From: Marinobacter sp. BW6
GTDB lineage: Bacteria > Pseudomonadota > Gammaproteobacteria > Pseudomonadales > Oleiphilaceae
Reading direction: 5' to 3'
Length of the DNA: 64,000 nucleotides
NCBI RefSeq assembly: GCF_008107725.1
Contig: NZ_VIRN01000064.1
Location: 62,001 to 126,000 of the forward strand
Each line of letters begins with the position of its first letter. The first letter of the stretch is position 1. Both the position numbers and the translations under genes were made by a program. Positions 35,295 through 43,453 of this stretch are shown here, piece by piece. The notes beneath the pieces are model-generated. The model was given only the letters and a program-made list of their open reading frames with translations. It was not told the origin of the DNA and searched no databases.

Positions 35295-37055
35295 GTGAAT
35301 TCTGAAACCTGGCGGTATTCCTTTCTCTGTGTGCTGATTCTGCCGTTCCTGCCCCTGGTGGCAACGGCAGAATCAGCCTGTGGTAAACCCGCAACACCGA
35401 TTTCCGAAGTACAGGGGACCGATCCGGCCTCACTTCTGGCAGGCAAAACTGTCACAGTTGAAGGCATTCTGACCCAGGATTCCCGGTCAGAGGGTGGGTT
35501 TGGCGGCTTTTATCTGCAGCAGGCTGACCACGAGACCGACAATAATCCCGCCACTTCCGAGGCTCTGTTTGTTTATACCGACCGCGATATCGGAAAACCC
35601 GGCATGCGGCTGCGGGTTACCGGCAAGGTGAAGGAATACCACGGACTGACTGAACTGGTAGCGGTACGAGATATCCGGATTTGCGGCCGGGAAGCGCTAC
35701 CGGCACCCTCTCCACTGGCTTTGCCCTGGACCCAGGATCCCGAGCATCTGGAGAATATGAGGGTTAACTTCCGTCAGCCCCTGACCGTGGTAGACAACTA
35801 CAACCTCGGCCGCTACGGCGAACTGGCGCTGGCGGCCGCAGACCAGGTCCAACCCACCGAGCACCTTCCTCCTGGCGACGATGCGTACAGAGCATCCATC
35901 CGAAACCGGCAGAACCGCGTGCTGCTGGACGACAACCGGTCCATCAGAAACCCCAGGCCCATACCCTGGCCGCCCGAGGGATTGTCTTCGACGACCGTAC
36001 GGGCCGGAGACCGGATTGACGAGCTTGTCGGGGTGCTGGACTTTCGCTTCGATGCCTGGCGAATCCAACCCACTCAGACACCCGTTTTTCTAACCACCAA
36101 CCCGAGGGAACCTGCGTCCGGGTCCCTACCCGATGATCCGGTACGGATTGTGGCTCTGAATCTCGGTAATTTTTTCAACGGTGATGGCCAGGGCGGCCAG
36201 TTTCCAACAGCCCGTGGTGCCGCAACACCGGCGGCGTTTCAGCGCCAGCAGCAACGATTGGTGCAGACGCTTCTGGCCCCGGATCCGGACATCCTCGCGC
36301 TCACGGAACTGGAGAACGACGGCTACGGTCCGCACAGCGCCATTGCCAGCCTGGCCGAGGCCCTGGGCAGTCAGTGGCGGTTTGTCAGCACGCCAGGCCA
36401 GGATGGCGATGACGAGATCCGGACCGGTATGCTCTACCGCAGCGACCGTATTAGTGCGATTGGTCAGCCGGAACGTCTTGCCAGCGGTCCGTTCAGATCC
36501 GGGGGCCGACCTCCGCTAGCCCAGGATTTCCGTCGTATTGATGGTGACGTAACTGTCAGGGTTGTTGTTCCCCATCTGAAATCAAAATCCTGTCGGGGCG
36601 CCCGGGGCGATGATCAGGATCAGGCCGATGGCCAGGGCTGCTACGCAGCCCGACGAACCGACGAAGCACAAGCGCTGGCCGGCTGGTCCAGCATCAACGC
36701 CGGGGGCCGCAATTCCGCAGGCACTCTGATTATCGGTGACCTGAACAGTTATGCCCGCGAACAACCCATTGCGGTGCTGAAGTCAGCAGGCTTCGCCAGC
36801 ATGGTGCACCACTTCCATCCCTGCACTGAAAACACCTGTCACCATTACACCTATCGATACGGTGGCGAGAAAGGGTCGCTGGACTACGCCCTGGCCTCAA
36901 CGACATTGAAACCACGAGTTGTGGGCGCCCGAAGCTGGCTGGTGAATGCCGACGAGCCCAGGGTGCTCGGCTACCAGAGCAAGCGCGCCGCTAAAAGGCA
37001 GGGACCCTGGCGATCCAGCGACCATAACCCTGTGATTGTAGACCTGAAACTCTGA
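35295..37055 (+). CDS. Extracellular endonuclease/exonuclease/phosphatase-family nuclease (ExeM/NucH-like)
   Basis: Protein of 586 aa starting with GTG. Signal peptide to about residue 26 (FLCVLILPFLPLVATAESA), OB-fold-like domain (about 35-130, GKTVTVEGILTQDSR ... GGFYLQQ), and an EEP nuclease domain (about 275-586) with ILALTELENDG, VVPHLKSKSC, IGDLNSYAREQP, and SSDHNPVIVDL, covering the catalytic Glu, His, Asp/Asn and DH. ExeM-type enzymes degrade extracellular DNA for biofilm dispersal or phosphate. Paired cysteines (ESACGKP, ENTCHHY) suit an exported protein. Probably cotranscribed with the WYL regulator. Confidence 0.88.
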   Translation: MNSETWRYSFLCVLILPFLPLVATAESACGKPATPISEVQGTDPASLLAGKTVTVEGILTQDSRSEGGFGGFYLQQADHETDNNPATSEALFVYTDRDIGKPGMRLRVTGKVKEYHGLTELVAVRDIRICGREALPAPSPLALPWTQDPEHLENMRVNFRQPLTVVDNYNLGRYGELALAAADQVQPTEHLPPGDDAYRASIRNRQNRVLLDDNRSIRNPRPIPWPPEGLSSTTVRAGDRIDELVGVLDFRFDAWRIQPTQTPVFLTTNPREPASGSLPDDPVRIVALNLGNFFNGDGQGGQFPTARGAATPAAFQRQQQRLVQTLLAPDPDILALTELENDGYGPHSAIASLAEALGSQWRFVSTPGQDGDDEIRTGMLYRSDRISAIGQPERLASGPFRSGGRPPLAQDFRRIDGDVTVRVVVPHLKSKSCRGARGDDQDQADGQGCYAARRTDEAQALAGWSSINAGGRNSAGTLIIGDLNSYAREQPIAVLKSAGFASMVHHFHPCTENTCHHYTYRYGGEKGSLDYALASTTLKPRVVGARSWLVNADEPRVLGYQSKRAAKRQGPWRSSDHNPVIVDLKL

Positions 37056-37183
37056 GATCCGACCACTAAAGGCAGACCACCGATTGCCCATCCGCCGTAG
37101 CCAGCGGGCATTGTGGCCAAGGCTCGGGAGGCTGTTCCCGGTAGACTGGAAGTCAGACCCAAAACCGGTGATCGCTGACAACC

Positions 37184-38071
37184 ATGAGAATCCCTGCACC
37201 CAATTTCTGGCCCGCTGCCCGCACAGGACAACGTTTGCTTCTTCACGCCCGCCGCCGCGAAGCACTCGTGGATGGCCACAAAATGGTTTTCCTGGAGCGG
37301 GGAGCCCCCGGAGCCGGAAACCCAACCATCGTGCTGATTCACGGCTTTGCCGCCATGAAAGAAAACTGGGGGCTGTGGCTGCAACGACTGCCAAGGCACT
37401 GGCATCTTCTGGCTCCGGATCTGCCGGGGTTCGGGGAGAGTGATTATCGGCCGGAGGCCTGCTACCGCTATGAAACCCAGGCCAACCGACTGGCTCAGTG
37501 GCTCGCGGGCTTTGACACGGACAACCTACATCTGGCCGGCAGCTCCATGGGCGGCGCGATTGCCGCAGTCCTCGCCCACACACTGGATCCGGCGCCCCGT
37601 TCGGTGACATTGCTCAACAGCGCCGGTATCCCGGAACATAAGGAGGTCAACATTCACGCCCCCCTGAAGTCTGACCGGGACGGTATCCTGATTCCGCAGG
37701 ACTGGAAAGGCGTCTACCGCATGTTCAACAGCGTCGGCACCGGCAAGCCCACGGTCTCCGGGCTTGCCATGGCCGGCCTTCTCGGGCCGGACCTCCTGGG
37801 CCGCACCGACGCCCTTCGGCACATATTCAGTGACATGGTGGCTGACGCACTGGCACCGGCTCGCTATCTGGGCCCCGAGACACCGCCACTGCAGGTTCAG
37901 TGGGGTGACCGCGACGTGATTACCCCGACTCGCTGCGTTGACTGGTTCAGTTCGGCCACGCCACAGGCAGAAATCCACATGTTCCGGGGTGTCGGGCATC
38001 TTCCAATGCTGGAAACACCCGGGCGGTCCGCCGCAGCTCTGAAGAACTTCGTCCGGCGTCATGGCCAGTAA
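37184..38071 (+). CDS. Alpha/beta hydrolase
   Basis: Protein of 295 aa with the hydrolase fold: oxyanion motif LIHGFAAMKENW, nucleophile elbow GSSMGG, acid in WGDRDVITP and histidine in RGVGHLPMLE. The lid region contains GIPEHKEVN ... PQDWKGVYRMF. It resembles monoacylglycerol-lipase/meta-cleavage hydrolase types but the substrate is not evident. There is no obvious signal peptide. It precedes an AraC-type regulator on the same strand with a 156-bp gap. Confidence 0.85.
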   Translation: MRIPAPNFWPAARTGQRLLLHARRREALVDGHKMVFLERGAPGAGNPTIVLIHGFAAMKENWGLWLQRLPRHWHLLAPDLPGFGESDYRPEACYRYETQANRLAQWLAGFDTDNLHLAGSSMGGAIAAVLAHTLDPAPRSVTLLNSAGIPEHKEVNIHAPLKSDRDGILIPQDWKGVYRMFNSVGTGKPTVSGLAMAGLLGPDLLGRTDALRHIFSDMVADALAPARYLGPETPPLQVQWGDRDVITPTRCVDWFSSATPQAEIHMFRGVGHLPMLETPGRSAAALKNFVRRHGQ

Positions 38072-38227
38072 ACTACCCGGGAGCCTCCTTCAAACCGGCC
38101 GATGATTGGCCTTTCAGGCCATTTATTTCGTCACCGAAGTCATGGGGGAACGACCCTCGAAGCGCCATAATCGTCGAAACGACGCGTTCTGCGACATAAC
38201 AAGAACAGAATCAGACGAGGAAACCCC

Positions 38228-39295
38228 ATGCGCGCCTCCGTTTCAACGGCACAGGACCTGGGCATGCCGGCCATCTACCTGCATCTTCTGGCCGAACTGC
38301 TGAATACCATCGGTGTTGATGAACAGGACCTCTTGCTTCGGGTCGGGCTCGACCCGGGCCGCCTGCAATCCACCGATCTGCGGGTCAGCCAGACCCAGGC
38401 CAGCGAATTCGTCACCCGGGCCATTATCGAAAGCGGCGAACCGGGCCTCGGAATCATGCTCGCCCGGGAGCTCAAGCTACCACTGCACGGAGCCCTGGGT
38501 ACGGCCGTCATGAGCAGTCGCACTCTGGGCGACGCCATGGAACTGATGACCCGATACCTGACACTGCGGGTGCCCCATCTTCAGGTCTGTAAGCGGGAAA
38601 CCGGCAATCTGGCCTGGTACGTCGTGAGCTGTGACATCGATCTTGGGCCCCTGCACGGTTTTATCATGGACGCCATGCTGTTCGGATGCGTTTCCATGGG
38701 GGCGCAACTGACGGGCTCGGTGATCGACGGTTTGCGGATTGTTCGCCGGGGACCGGAACCGGCCTATTTTCACCGCTTCCGCTCGCAGATCCCGGTACCG
38801 GTGGAATTCGGCGCCACAGAGAATGCCCTGGTGATTCCCGCTAGCCGGCTGAGCCTTCCGGTCCGCTTCACCGACGATCAACTGGCCGCCTCGTCAAGAG
38901 CCCAGTGCGAGGAAGCACTGCGGCAGCTGACCGAAGACGCCGGATTCGCCTGTCGGGTAAGACGGGTGATTGAAACCAGCCACCCCTTCCCCCCGAAACT
39001 GGCCCGGGTTGCTGGCACCCTGTTTGTCTCCGAACGGACACTCAAACGGCGACTTCAGGAAGAAGAAGCCAGCTTCCAGCAGTTGGTGGACCAGGTCCGT
39101 CTGGAACGGGCGCAGGATCTGCTCCACAGTACCAGCATGAACCTGAGCCAGATTGCCGACACCCTTGGCTATGCCGACGCCGCGAACTTCACCCGGGCCT
39201 TCAAGCGCTGGACAGGCACCAGCCCCAGCCACTACCGCAGCGCACCATCCAGATCCGCCGTGACGCCCGCCGGGCAGGCACTGGCCACCGGGTGA
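38228..39295 (+). CDS. AraC family regulator with arabinose-binding-like N-terminal domain
   Basis: Protein of 355 aa. The N-terminal 210 residues (LLAELLNTIGVDEQDLLLRVGLD ... ELKLPLHGALGTAVMSSRTLGDAMELMTRYLTLR-type) match the OruR/ArgR-group ligand domain; the C-terminal AraC DNA-binding domain (about 245-340) shows KLARVAGTLFVSERTLKRRL and LSQIADTLGYADAANFTRAFKRWTG. Likely an activator responding to a small metabolite; the hydrolase gene upstream is a possible target but spacing and direction give no proof. Confidence 0.88.
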   Translation: MRASVSTAQDLGMPAIYLHLLAELLNTIGVDEQDLLLRVGLDPGRLQSTDLRVSQTQASEFVTRAIIESGEPGLGIMLARELKLPLHGALGTAVMSSRTLGDAMELMTRYLTLRVPHLQVCKRETGNLAWYVVSCDIDLGPLHGFIMDAMLFGCVSMGAQLTGSVIDGLRIVRRGPEPAYFHRFRSQIPVPVEFGATENALVIPASRLSLPVRFTDDQLAASSRAQCEEALRQLTEDAGFACRVRRVIETSHPFPPKLARVAGTLFVSERTLKRRLQEEEASFQQLVDQVRLERAQDLLHSTSMNLSQIADTLGYADAANFTRAFKRWTGTSPSHYRSAPSRSAVTPAGQALATG

Positions 39296-39952
39296 TCAGT
39301 CGATACCGATGATCTTGTGCATCTGCAGGGTAAGACGCCATTGGGGATGCTCAAGACAGTAATCGGTAGCACGGCGGGTATTGCTTTGCTTGATCTCATC
39401 CACGGCGGCATCGGGTATCGAAGGGGAAGCCATGGGTGACAGGAAGTAATGGCTCGCGCGAATACCCAGGAATCGCTCCGGCATCGCCAGGGGCTGCGGA
39501 TACACCAATTTAAGCTCGTCACAGGCCTCGATGACCACCGGGGCATCGGCCTTGGGACTGACGCAGAGCCAGTCGATGCCTTCGGGGGCCGGCAGGGTAC
39601 CGTTGGTTTCGACCCCCACTTCGAACCCTTCCCGGTGGAACGACTCGATCAGGGCTTTATCCAGCTGCAACAAGGGCTCCCCACCGGTGCAGACCACGTA
39701 GGGCTTGCCTGGCGCGTCCGGCCAGAGATTCCGTATGTGACGAGCCAGGGCTTCCGGCGTGTCAAAACGGCCACCATTCTGGCCGTCCGTGCCCACGAAA
39801 TCGGTATCGCAGAAATTGCAGACCGCAGTAGCCCGGTCTTTCTCACGGCCGGTCCAGAGGTTGCATTTGCTGAAGCGGCAAAACACAGCAGCGCGGCCCG
39901 CCTGGGCGCCTTCGCCCTGCAGGGTGTAGAAGGCTTCCTTGACCCGATACAT
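39296..39952 (-). CDS. queE: 7-carboxy-7-deazaguanine synthase
   Basis: Radical SAM enzyme of 218 aa converting 6-carboxytetrahydropterin to 7-carboxy-7-deazaguanine in queuosine synthesis. It has the unusual cluster motif C30-x14-C45-x2-C48 seen in some proteobacterial QueE instead of CxxxCxxC. Also VCTGGEPLLQLD (GGEP) and VETNGTLP. Its ATG overlaps the queC stop by 4 nt. Confidence 0.93.
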   Translation of the reverse strand: MYRVKEAFYTLQGEGAQAGRAAVFCRFSKCNLWTGREKDRATAVCNFCDTDFVGTDGQNGGRFDTPEALARHIRNLWPDAPGKPYVVCTGGEPLLQLDKALIESFHREGFEVGVETNGTLPAPEGIDWLCVSPKADAPVVIEACDELKLVYPQPLAMPERFLGIRASHYFLSPMASPSIPDAAVDEIKQSNTRRATDYCLEHPQWRLTLQMHKIIGID

Positions 39953-40617
39953 CAGCTTGCAGCCTCATATTCCAGAGGATCGTTCACACCATTGGCGGCA
40001 AACGCCTCCAGACGCTCCACGCACGAACCGCAACGGCCACAGGCCTGCTCCCTGCCGTTGTAGCAGGTCCAGGTGTGCGAATAATCCAATCCCAGGCGGA
40101 GCCCTTCGGCCAGGATCTGTCCCTTGTCCATGGCCATGAAGGGCGCCTCAATGCCGACCGGTTCGTAGTTCGCCACGCGGCAGACCGCGTCCATTTTTTC
40201 CACAAACTCCGGGCGACAGTCCGGGTAGATGGCATGGTCGCCACCGTGAGCCCCATACCATACGGCACCGGCGCCCACCGTCACGGCGTACCCGGTTGCC
40301 AGCGACAAAAGGATCATGTTGCGGTTCGGGACCACGGTGGCTTTCATGCTGTCTTCTTCATAGTGGCCTTCCGGCACATCCAGGTCCGAGGTCAGCGATG
40401 AGCCGGCCATCACTTCACTCATGGCGCGGATATCGATCACCTTGTGGGGAATCCCGTGGGCCTCGCACACCGAACGCGCGCATGCCAGCTCTCTTACGTG
40501 GCGCTGACCGTAGTTAAAGGACAGCGCATGCACCTGATAACCACGCTCTTTGGCCAGGTGCAGCAGGGTGTAGGAGTCCATGCCTCCGGAATAAATTACA
40601 ACTACGGTGTCTGTCAT
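39952..40617 (-). CDS. queC: 7-cyano-7-deazaguanine synthase
   Basis: ATP-dependent enzyme of 221 aa that makes preQ0 from 7-carboxy-7-deazaguanine. PP-loop [13 protein letters not shown] at the N terminus, SFNYGQRH, and the zinc site [20 protein letters not shown] near the C terminus are all present. Coupled to queE. The only other deazaguanine genes I can see are these two, so queD and queF must lie elsewhere. No preQ1 riboswitch is evident upstream. Confidence 0.95.
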   Translation of the reverse strand: MTDTVVVIYSGGMDSYTLLHLAKERGYQVHALSFNYGQRHVRELACARSVCEAHGIPHKVIDIRAMSEVMAGSSLTSDLDVPEGHYEEDSMKATVVPNRNMILLSLATGYAVTVGAGAVWYGAHGGDHAIYPDCRPEFVEKMDAVCRVANYEPVGIEAPFMAMDKGQILAEGLRLGLDYSHTWTCYNGREQACGRCGSCVERLEAFAANGVNDPLEYEAAS

Positions 40618-40802
40618 TCGGGCTCCCCGTATGGTGCTCTTGGCTCTGTGCTGGTTTACTGTCGCGCCCGAGGCCTGGTGCTGTCATCGGGCTTTTACAA
40701 TGAATGGACATATTGTAACAGTGCAGGCACAGGTTGGGTTCGCGTCTCGGGTGCGGGGCGGGTAAACTCAGCGAAAAACAACTCATCAGCTACACTGACT
40801 CC

Positions 40803-41336
40803 ATGACCACTATCCAGCCGGCATTCATCGACTTTGAGGCATCCAGCCTTGATCTGATCGCGAGCTACCCCATCGAGGTAGGAATTTGCATGCCGAATGG
40901 CACTCTCCATAGCTGGCTGATTTGCCCCCATGTCCTCTGGCAGGACTGGTCGGAAAGCGCTGAACAGATCCACGGCATTTCCCGTGAGACCCTGGAAGCG
41001 GATGGCATTGCAGTGAGCGAAGTAGCCAGTGCCCTCAATGAGCTGTTACCAGAGCAGGTGTTCTGCGATGCCTGGACATTCGACAGCTTCTGGCTGCACC
41101 GTTTGTTCAAGGCGGCCCGCATCACCCCGACTTTTCAGCTGGAGTCCATTTCAGCACTGTTGGACACCCCACAGGTACGTCAATGGTCGGCGCTTAGACA
41201 ACAGGTGATTACGGAACTTGGTCTGCCAGTGCACCGGGCGGCAAACGACGCCCTGATCCTCCACAAAACCTGGGAACGGATTGCCCAGGACCATGACGCC
41301 CTGGTGCCGTTAACAGGTCAGAGCCGTCAAGCCTGA
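40803..41336 (+). CDS. DnaQ-like 3'-5' exonuclease
   Basis: Protein of 177 aa with an exonuclease fold: AFIDFEASSL (first acidic motif D-x-E), EQIHGISRETLE, CDAWTFDSFWLHRLF (motif II) and HRAANDALILHKTW (H-x4-D motif III). The usual -D-x-E- is retained, so activity is plausible on short oligonucleotides or RNA. ATG at 40803 fits the domain start. Confidence 0.8.
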   Translation: MTTIQPAFIDFEASSLDLIASYPIEVGICMPNGTLHSWLICPHVLWQDWSESAEQIHGISRETLEADGIAVSEVASALNELLPEQVFCDAWTFDSFWLHRLFKAARITPTFQLESISALLDTPQVRQWSALRQQVITELGLPVHRAANDALILHKTWERIAQDHDALVPLTGQSRQA

Positions 41337-41351
41337 TCCGGTATCAGGCAA

Positions 41352-41591
41352 TCAATGTCTGAAGGGGCGGACACGTAATGCGATGACTTCCAGGCCGTCC
41401 CGAAGGGTATTGAGGGTCCAGTAGGTCACCAGCGCCATAAGCGCGGCACCAGTCACGGTAAACACCAGGTTTTCACCCACGACCTGCTCCTGCGCGGCCA
41501 ACAGGTAGAGACCCAGTGCAACGATCAGGGCGAGTTCAATCAGTGCATGGGAACGGAACTTTCTACTGGCAGATCCGGCTTCATCGGACAT
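41352..41591 (-). CDS. Small two-helix membrane protein
   Basis: Protein of 79 aa with a polar N terminus (MSDEAGSASRKFRSH), two hydrophobic helices (ALIELALIVALGLYLLAAQE and LVFTVTGAALMALVTYWTL) and a basic C terminus (RVRPFRH). No motif known to me; PsiE-like proteins have a comparable helix pattern but are longer. Converges on the exonuclease gene (15 bp). Function unknown. Confidence 0.6.
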   Translation of the reverse strand: MSDEAGSASRKFRSHALIELALIVALGLYLLAAQEQVVGENLVFTVTGAALMALVTYWTLNTLRDGLEVIALRVRPFRH

Positions 41592-41710
41592 TTTGCTAGA
41601 TTTCAACCTCTGAATTTCTCTGGCGTTGAATGAAAAGGTAGTGTGCGAATTATCGCCAGAACGAAGTAGAAAATCTGTACGAAGTAGTGGCTACGAAGAT
41701 TCCACTACCC

Positions 41711-41738
41711 AAAAAAAACGCAGCCATAAAGGCTGCGT
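41711..41738 (-). terminator. Orphan intrinsic terminator, minus strand
   Basis: ACGCAGCC (41718-41725) and GGCTGCGT (41731-41738) form a perfect 8-bp stem with a 5-nt loop; on the minus strand a run of eight T follows (41718-41711). No minus-strand gene precedes it for about 700 bp, so it may end an unannotated small RNA or readthrough from the response-regulator operon. Confidence 0.75.
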
Positions 41739-41870
41739 AGAAAGGAGAGATCCATTGACCGCCTGGCGCGGCAGGCAGTCAGGATTGCACAACGTAAAAC
41801 ACGTGACGTTGCGAATTATGCCGAGCGCCCATGTGCCCGTCTGTAGGGGTTTGCCGAAGATGCAGACCTA

Positions 41871-41898
41871 TTGCAAACGGCCCATTAGCCTATACACT
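41871..41898 (+). promoter_or_regulatory. Candidate sRNA promoter
   Basis: TTGCAA (41871-41876) and TACACT (41893-41898) are spaced 16 bp. A start near 41905 gives a transcript of about 200 nt to the terminator at 42072-42108. Confidence 0.5.
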
Positions 41899-41927
41899 GG
41901 TAGTCGAACCGAAACCCAAGAGCCGGT

Positions 41928-42017
41928 ATGACCAGAATGATTCCACAGTTCATTGCTTACACAGCAGCAGGTTGCCATGCAGTGCAGTCTGTGCGCGCGA
42001 TGGTGAAAGACATCTAA
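41928..42017 (+). CDS. 29-aa small ORF within the candidate sRNA
   Basis: ATG at 41928, TAA at 42015-42017. The peptide starts MTRMIPQFIAYTAAG and ends VRAMVKDI; it is weakly hydrophobic with one cysteine-histidine pair (GCHAV) in the middle. Only a poor ribosome site (AGAGCCGGT) precedes it. It may be a functional peptide, a leader peptide, or chance. Confidence 0.4.
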   Translation: MTRMIPQFIAYTAAGCHAVQSVRAMVKDI

Positions 42018-42071
42018 CGGCTTTCGGTCAGTCCCGGGAGCCTTTGTAGCGACCGGGTCAGCTTCTCCGCG

Positions 42072-42108
42072 AAACCCCGGTTGCTTCAGGCACCGGGGTT
42101 TTGTTTTT
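42072..42108 (+). terminator. Intrinsic terminator 29 bp upstream of the 90-aa gene
   Basis: AAACCCCGG (42072-42080) pairs with CCGGGGTTT (42093-42101) around a 12-nt loop that can itself fold partly, followed by TTTTGTTTTT. It lies ahead of the AAGGAG ribosome site (42125-42130) of the next gene, so it either ends a small RNA or acts as an attenuator. Confidence 0.8.
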
Positions 42109-42136
42109 GCAGCCGCAAAACGACAAGGAGAACATC

Positions 42137-42409
42137 ATGAAAAGACATCCGACAACTCGCGCAGCAAACCAGCCCATGAACAATCGTCAGGGCCCGATCA
42201 AGCGCCCGGAAAAGCTGCCGCTGCTGGATGCGATCTGTAAAAAACTGAATCAGCGCGTCAACATGGATGACGAACAGCGGGTGCTGGGCGTGTATGAGCG
42301 GGGCTGGATCTTCAAAGGCGTTCTGGGCAACTTGAACGATGCCGAGGCGAGGTATGTCCGAGCATTGGCTACCCGTTACAATTCCTGGATTGCACGGCAG
42401 GTCGCCTGA
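42137..42409 (+). CDS. 90-aa basic protein of unknown function
   Basis: Protein of 90 aa. The first 35 residues are basic and proline-rich (RQGPIKRPEKLPLLDAICKK); the rest is predicted helical with VLGVYERGWIFKGVLGNLND. Good ribosome site AAGGAG before ATG at 42137. No homologue recognised; a nucleic-acid or ribosome-binding role is conceivable from charge but not shown. It follows a candidate small RNA/attenuator. Confidence 0.65.
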   Translation: MKRHPTTRAANQPMNNRQGPIKRPEKLPLLDAICKKLNQRVNMDDEQRVLGVYERGWIFKGVLGNLNDAEARYVRALATRYNSWIARQVA

Positions 42410-42419
42410 CCCGCCTGCC

Positions 42420-42460
42420 GCAGGGTCTGAACCGGTCAGTGGCGCCGGTTCAGACCCTGC
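42420..42460. repeat. 16-bp perfect inverted repeat over the response-regulator stop codon
   Basis: GCAGGGTCTGAACCGG (42420-42435) and CCGGTTCAGACCCTGC (42445-42460) are exact reverse complements around a 9-nt loop containing the TGA of the minus-strand gene. It lies between convergent genes but no T-run follows on either strand. Confidence 0.85.
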
Positions 42461-42849
42461 ATCATCGCCATATCACCACCGTGAACCATGGCGTAATTGT
42501 TTACCACATCGTGAATCTTTTCCTGGGAATAGGGCTTGACCACGTAACCGTTAGCACCTGCACTGATCGCCCGCTGAATACTCTCGATGGAGTCATCCGC
42601 CGTCACCAGCACAATATGCTGCTCCGCCCGAGAATCCTTGAATTCCAGCATCAGCTCGTGGCCATCGCCATCCGGCAGCCCCAGGTCCAGCAGAATAATG
42701 TGAAATTCCTCAGCCTTGAAAGACGCCCTGGCGGAGGCCGCGTCAATACACTCGATCACCTTGGTTGCGCCAGCGTTGTAGAGCATGTCCACCAGCCTCT
42801 CTCGCATCACCGGCTCATCTTCCACTACCAGCACTTTCAGATCCGTCAT
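42436..42849 (-). CDS. CheY-like single-domain response regulator
   Basis: Receiver protein of 137 aa: acidic pocket VVEDEP, phosphoacceptor aspartate in ILLDLGLPDGDG, T in VLVTADDS and lysine in YVVKPYSQEKI. No output domain, so it signals by protein contact. The ATG at 42849 has GGAG 8 nt upstream and lies 14 nt behind the membrane protein gene; the hybrid kinase is at the head of the same operon. Its coding end forms half of a 16-bp inverted repeat. Confidence 0.92.
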   Translation of the reverse strand: MTDLKVLVVEDEPVMRERLVDMLYNAGATKVIECIDAASARASFKAEEFHIILLDLGLPDGDGHELMLEFKDSRAEQHIVLVTADDSIESIQRAISAGANGYVVKPYSQEKIHDVVNNYAMVHGGDMAMMQGLNRRH

Positions 42850-42863
42850 GGGGGTCGCTCCTG

Positions 42864-43421
42864 TCAAGCTGTTGGGTCGCTGCCTGTACGCCGGGGCAGA
42901 TCCAGCGGCGCCGGTCGGGGCTCGCCGATTTCGCTGTAGTCAGACCGTGGTGGGGTCTCCCCATTTGCCGTTGTCGGCTCTTCCATTCCGAAACGAGTGA
43001 GGATATTGCTGATGCTCACCGCCGTCGTGTACAGGGAAATGGCAATAATCAGCAGGATCGGCTGAACAAAGCTCACAAAACTGGGCACATCCGCACTTCC
43101 CAGTATACTCAAGATCAGAATGATTGCCGGGCCCAACACCACAAACAAGGTCAGAGCAATAAAGAAAACGATCCGTTCCTTGTAACGCCCGAGATCCCGG
43201 TTGGTCACCAGACCAAGTACAAACTTTCCGATGGCAAGGCCGGCGAGAATAGCGGCTGCAATACTTAAATCCGGTCTTAGCAGGGTTTCATAGAGCCGGC
43301 CTTCCCACAGCCGTTGCATACCAATGACCAGAAACGGAAACAGCACAAAAAGGATGTCCGCGTAGGTTCCGTACATCATGCTCAGGGAATGGTGTTCTCG
43401 GCGTTCCGGCAGCTCACTCAT
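42864..43421 (-). CDS. Four-helix membrane protein in hybrid-kinase operon
   Basis: Protein of 185 aa with four hydrophobic helices (about 20-40, 55-75, 85-115, 125-150) and a proline-rich cytoplasmic tail (EEPTTANGETPPRSDYSEIG). No known family recognised. ATG at 43421 has AGGAAG ahead. Placed between a 7TM hybrid kinase (32 bp upstream) and a CheY-like regulator (14 bp downstream), so it probably takes part in that pathway as sensor partner or output, which is inference from position only. Confidence 0.7.
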   Translation of the reverse strand: MSELPERREHHSLSMMYGTYADILFVLFPFLVIGMQRLWEGRLYETLLRPDLSIAAAILAGLAIGKFVLGLVTNRDLGRYKERIVFFIALTLFVVLGPAIILILSILGSADVPSFVSFVQPILLIIAISLYTTAVSISNILTRFGMEEPTTANGETPPRSDYSEIGEPRPAPLDLPRRTGSDPTA

Positions 43422-43453
43422 CGGGTTCTTCCTGTTGGTTGTTCTCACACACG

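Larger units (their letters stand above)
41905..42108 (+). ncRNA. Candidate dual-function small RNA
   Basis: Between a sigma-70-like promoter and a strong intrinsic terminator lies about 200 nt with no gene of ordinary size but with a 29-codon ORF (41928-42017) and a stem CCCGG/CCGGG after it. The stretch 41592-41870 upstream holds only the minus-strand terminator. The size and the presence of a short ORF resemble bifunctional RNAs such as PhrS or SgrS. It could instead be a leader/attenuator of the 90-aa protein gene starting at 42137. Confidence 0.5.

Noticed and set aside
34344..37055. Phage-defence island suggested by the BrxR/CapW-like regulator
   Set aside because: No BREX, CBASS, restriction or toxin genes are found within several kilobases on either side.
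40666..40696. GCCCGA/TCGGGC hairpin with TTTT before the exonuclease gene
   Set aside because: Stem of 6 bp with a 15-nt loop and short T-run, and no plus-strand gene upstream to terminate; too weak.
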